Shown one piece after another: positions 7,201-8,187 of a stretch of DNA of 8,187 nucleotides. Every line of letters starts with the position of its first letter. The stretch's first letter is position 1. The DNA lies in contig JAUIHC010000118.1 of assembly GCA_030432455.1 (NCBI GenBank), positions 1 through 8,187 on the forward strand, given 5' to 3'. Made by a program: the position numbers and the translations under genes. Under the pieces are notes generated by a model. That model saw nothing but the letters and a program-made list of their open reading frames with translations, was not told the origin of the DNA and ran no database searches. The stretch is from Phycisphaerae bacterium. GTDB lineage: Bacteria; Planctomycetota; Phycisphaerae; Phycisphaerales; SM1A02.

Positions 7201-7696
7201 CGGCGGCGGCCATCGCCTCGCCGATCGCCGACCTCAGGAGGTCGGCCGCCGCGTCGCCGTCCACCAGCCGCGCGTCCACGGGAATCCCCGAGGTCGGACC
7301 GAGTCCGCCCGCGAGCCCCGCGAACACGCTGTCGAGCGTGCGGATCTGCAGGTCGGGCAGACCCCTGACCATGAGCTCGAGGGCGCCGATGGCGCGATCG
7401 CGATCGAAGGCGCCGACCTTGAACCGATCACGACGGATCTGCGCCTCCCGCACGCCATCGTCGAGCACGAGCGTCGCGAGATCGGTGAAGACGCGATCGC
7501 GAATCTCGGCCGCGGCGGCGCGGGTGAATGTCGTCGCCAGGATCGTGGCGGGATCGCACCCCGCCAGCACCAGATCGAGATACCGCCCCACCAGCGTGTA
7601 GGTCTTGCCGGTGCCGGCGGAGGCGAGGATGCGGCGAGGGCGGAACACCTCGGCGGGCACGAGCAGGTTCGGCACCGGGGATCGAGGATCGGTCAT
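4226..7696 (-). CDS. addA: AddA/RecB-type UvrD-family helicase with C-terminal PD-(D/E)XK nuclease
   Basis: This 1156-residue protein is the helicase-nuclease subunit of an AddAB-type enzyme that unwinds and trims double-strand DNA ends for RecA-dependent repair in the cytoplasm. Superfamily 1 motifs occur in order: Walker A ASAGTGKT (25-32), motif Ia TTFTRAAAAEI (55-65), Walker B LLDEFQDTS (376-384), motif III VVGDVKQSIYGWRGGDP (412-428), motif IV SYRSSP (469-474), motif V VMTVHQSKGLEFD (729-741) and motif VI LYVALTRA (805-812). An acidic, Ser/Pro-rich linker (about 855-935) leads to a RecB-family nuclease with His979, Asp1064 (GFIDRL), Asp1092 and Lys1094 (IIDFKTD) and the QxxxY motif at 1116-1120. 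Length is close to known AddA (about 1200). The ATG overlaps the stop of the upstream nuclease gene and has a strong ribosome binding site; the frame open to 8161 is shadow. Family membership is firm; AddA rather than another RecB-like name follows from the C-terminal nuclease and the partner. Confidence 0.9.
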   Translation of the reverse strand: MTDPRSPVPNLLVPAEVFRPRRILASAGTGKTYTLVGRYLDLVLAGCDPATILATTFTRAAAAEIRDRVFTDLATLVLDDGVREAQIRRDRFKVGAFDRDRAIGALELMVRGLPDLQIRTLDSVFAGLAGGLGPTSGIPVDARLVDGDAAADLLRSAIGEAMAAADEDEVLDTLETLGQGAVKVAVVPTVERAIAGLLAYAGESAPDAWRWSHPPRDEAMLQTLRDIDASLEAAIPSLQKQLAGGVEKVRTLLGSVIERDGRTWIDLLGHTLVAAAGPDGDGLYYRKPIDGRVLPSLQTLHRIALGGNLRNLAMRTACLRHLVDQVAPRHRAAKRAAGAAEFDDFVRALDPFRADRSLESLDELWFRLDARLEHLLLDEFQDTSATQLRAIRPLAEEIIAGGDGERPRSLLVVGDVKQSIYGWRGGDPAILEKLDVALRNEGVFDRSAEASDESSHSSHSSSEDELSRSYRSSPAVIDLVNIVFEGIDANEAVRRESEEAAERFDHLWRPHETAKPEDFAGEAIVEFLPEKGEDESDTEVIARAAAASAERLVRRHPRGTVAVIVRSNKVIGPIVEALRELGVDARGQGGGSLLDAEAAIAVIQAFRLAADPEDRLAAEDLARSPLGPLLELGWDPSTPDRAVAEKVRRAVGRALRRRLEVDGPAAVVDAWRRELADRLTAREAVRLRQIVELLEGFDRDPAAPRSPRTIERHLRTCRVGDPGGGGVVVMTVHQSKGLEFDGVVVTETKTPFFREPDLAIASPPVPAGPIERVSTWYSRKARPAEAEPVHQQTIDRTVLESLCGLYVALTRAARDLVVQVPRPAFTKNGDPGATSLPTWGGVVRCAIDRQRPSDAAGAVPDDGEDDDDRPVHSSEIASGLPGSLVVHRSVNGTPAALVDDTSDPGLPAESPSGSPSESPSESPSESWATPPVQSGRFTVRSASTRLRAVPAQAASSSHHRTDLLRRSDPDALERGLVVHALFERIRHAAEIDRLDDAVLMAVAERVAPIRDEAWHLARIASVRAALGDPEVRAAYDGPEGPTAVRVEFPFLRRTGQGVQTGFIDRLVLHLDREPGVGTDDHSPSVIGASIIDFKTDRPEADSDDDIEGFLERHRGQMNDYRAVIAERYGLDPSRISVSLIRVEDARVVEVPPSATP
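4919..4972 (-). repeat. 12-base in-frame tandem repeat coding Ser-Pro-Ser-Glu units in the AddA linker
   Basis: About four and a half copies of a 12-base unit (plus strand GATTCGGATGGT, with variants GATTCAGATGGT and GACCCAGATGGT) lie within addA. Two central copies are identical (4932-4943 and 4944-4955). They encode SPSG/SPSE repeats at residues 910-926, in the linker between the helicase core and the C-terminal nuclease. Twelve bases is four codons, so gain or loss of units keeps the frame and changes only linker length. Confidence 0.85.
6315..6341 (-). repeat. Short 9-base repeat in a Ser/acidic insertion of AddA
   Basis: Two identical copies of GACGAGTGC (6315-6323, 6324-6332) are followed by a diverged third (6333-6341). 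On the minus strand they encode the Ser-Ser-His-Ser-Ser-His part of a Ser- and acid-rich stretch (about residues 445-466) between helicase motifs III and IV. The frame is kept and the flanking motifs are intact, so this is a local expansion rather than damage. Confidence 0.6.
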
Positions 7697-8187
7697 TCGT
7701 CGTCCTCCCCGTCGGCCGCCAGCGCGGTGGTCCGCATGAGGAGCGACACCGGATCGTCGGCGTGCGGCGGATCCCCGAGCGCGTCGAAGTCGCCGCGGCG
7801 GATGTCGGTCACGACCCGCCGGGCCTCGTCCATCGCCTCCTCGTACATCGAGTCGATCTTCTTCGACTCCACCACGCCGATCCGGTCCAGACTGCTGCCC
7901 GCGAGGAAGTACCCCGATCGAATGTCCGCAAGATCGGGCGACCCGGCCGCGAACGACGCCGCCCAGCGGTAGAGCGGCAGCTGGAGATCGGTCCAGGCGT
8001 CCTTGCGTCGATGGGCGGCATCCGGCGACGTGTTCGAGTCGGAGGACTTGAAGTCGAGGAGCATCCAACCCTTCTCGTCGTGCCGGTCGATGCGGTCGAT
8101 CCGCCCCTTCACCCGCTGCGGCACGCCGTCGGGGATGTCGAGTTCGCGGTCGATGTCCCACTCGACCTCGTGCACCCGCCAGCCCTC
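7693..8187 (-). CDS. AddB-like PD-(D/E)XK nuclease subunit, C-terminal part only
   Basis: Only the last 164 residues are in the window; the frame stays open to the right edge, so the start and any helicase-like domain lie outside. The visible part is a RecB-family nuclease domain: GRIDRID (an active-site Asp), then LLDFKSS (the D-x-K catalytic pair), then LQLPLYRW (the Q-xxx-Y motif). AddB subunits end in such a domain and sit upstream of addA, as here, so this is most likely the AddB-type partner. The gene overlaps addA by 4 bases (ATGA), suggesting coupled translation. Oddly, the 164 residues hold no cysteine, whereas typical AddB has a C-terminal cysteine trio helping to bind a 4Fe-4S cluster. 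The tail after the nuclease is short and acidic (ends GEDDE). A stand-alone PD-(D/E)XK nuclease protein is possible; the gene symbol is left blank for that reason. Confidence 0.78.
   Translation of the reverse strand, partial: EGWRVHEVEWDIDRELDIPDGVPQRVKGRIDRIDRHDEKGWMLLDFKSSDSNTSPDAAHRRKDAWTDLQLPLYRWAASFAAGSPDLADIRSGYFLAGSSLDRIGVVESKKIDSMYEEAMDEARRVVTDIRRGDFDALGDPPHADDPVSLLMRTTALAADGEDDE
7704..7710 (-). promoter_or_regulatory. Ribosome binding site of addA
   Basis: On the minus strand GGGGAGG lies 7 bases before the ATG at 7696, a strong Shine-Dalgarno match at good spacing, inside the last codons of the upstream nuclease gene. It fixes the addA start at the ATGA overlap and rules out the long in-frame extension to 8161. 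nuoG and shc have no comparable site. Confidence 0.8.

Noticed and set aside
5036..7972. Long plus-strand frames opposite addA (5036-6346 and 6575-7972)
   Set aside because: These are antisense shadows of addA and the upstream nuclease gene; no recognisable motif, and the second spans the addB-addA junction.
7697..8161. N-terminal extension of addA by 155 codons
   Set aside because: The extension overlaps the upstream nuclease gene in another frame and is Arg/Gly-rich shadow. The ATG at 7696 has a strong ribosome binding site and a family-like N-terminus.
4226..8187. A novel defence system built on the helicase and nuclease pair
   Set aside because: Domain order, overlap and motifs fit an AddAB-type DNA end-processing pair. 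No other defence-type gene lies nearby in the window.

Overview
The window is G+C-rich DNA (about two thirds G+C by eye), and every gene in it lies on the minus strand. In transcription order, from high to low coordinates, there are four genes: the last 164 residues of an AddB-like PD-(D/E)XK nuclease (7693-8187, running off the window edge), a complete AddA/RecB-type helicase-nuclease (4226-7696), a NADH-quinone oxidoreductase subunit G, nuoG (2406-4064), and a squalene-hopene cyclase, shc (169-2202). There are no tRNA or rRNA genes, CRISPR arrays, transposases or phage genes.

The likely source is a Planctomycetes-type bacterium, possibly Phycisphaerae-like. This is an inference. It rests on the G+C content, the weak or absent Shine-Dalgarno sites before nuoG and shc, a hopanoid cyclase, a complex I subunit G without the N7 cluster, and two kinds of intergenic repeat (CCACGGAG-type arrays and TCGA-heptamer arrays) that I remember from such genomes but could not search for here.

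Layout by function. The right half is a DNA double-strand-break repair operon: the upstream nuclease subunit and the helicase subunit overlap by 4 bases (ATGA), and the second gene has a strong ribosome binding site. Both visible C-termini carry RecB-family nuclease motifs, so this looks like a dual-nuclease AddAB end-resection enzyme. A 161-base G+C-rich spacer with three predicted hairpins separates it from nuoG, a peripheral-arm subunit of respiratory complex I that has no other nuo gene beside it in the window. Next comes shc, which makes the hopane skeleton of membrane hopanoids. The four genes cover three unrelated functions, so I see ordinary chromosomal housekeeping DNA rather than a new multigene system.

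The more unusual signals lie between and inside genes. The nuoG-shc gap is almost filled by a 170-base element with 37-base near-perfect inverted-repeat ends, each end an array of CACGGAG-type units. One end stops 9 bases before the shc start codon. Downstream of shc are two adjacent perfect hairpins followed by six in-phase 7-base repeats. Inside addA are a 12-base in-frame tandem repeat and a shorter 9-base one. The palindrome CGATCG occurs far more often than base composition predicts. The AddB-like C-terminus has none of the cysteines of the usual AddB iron-sulfur cluster.
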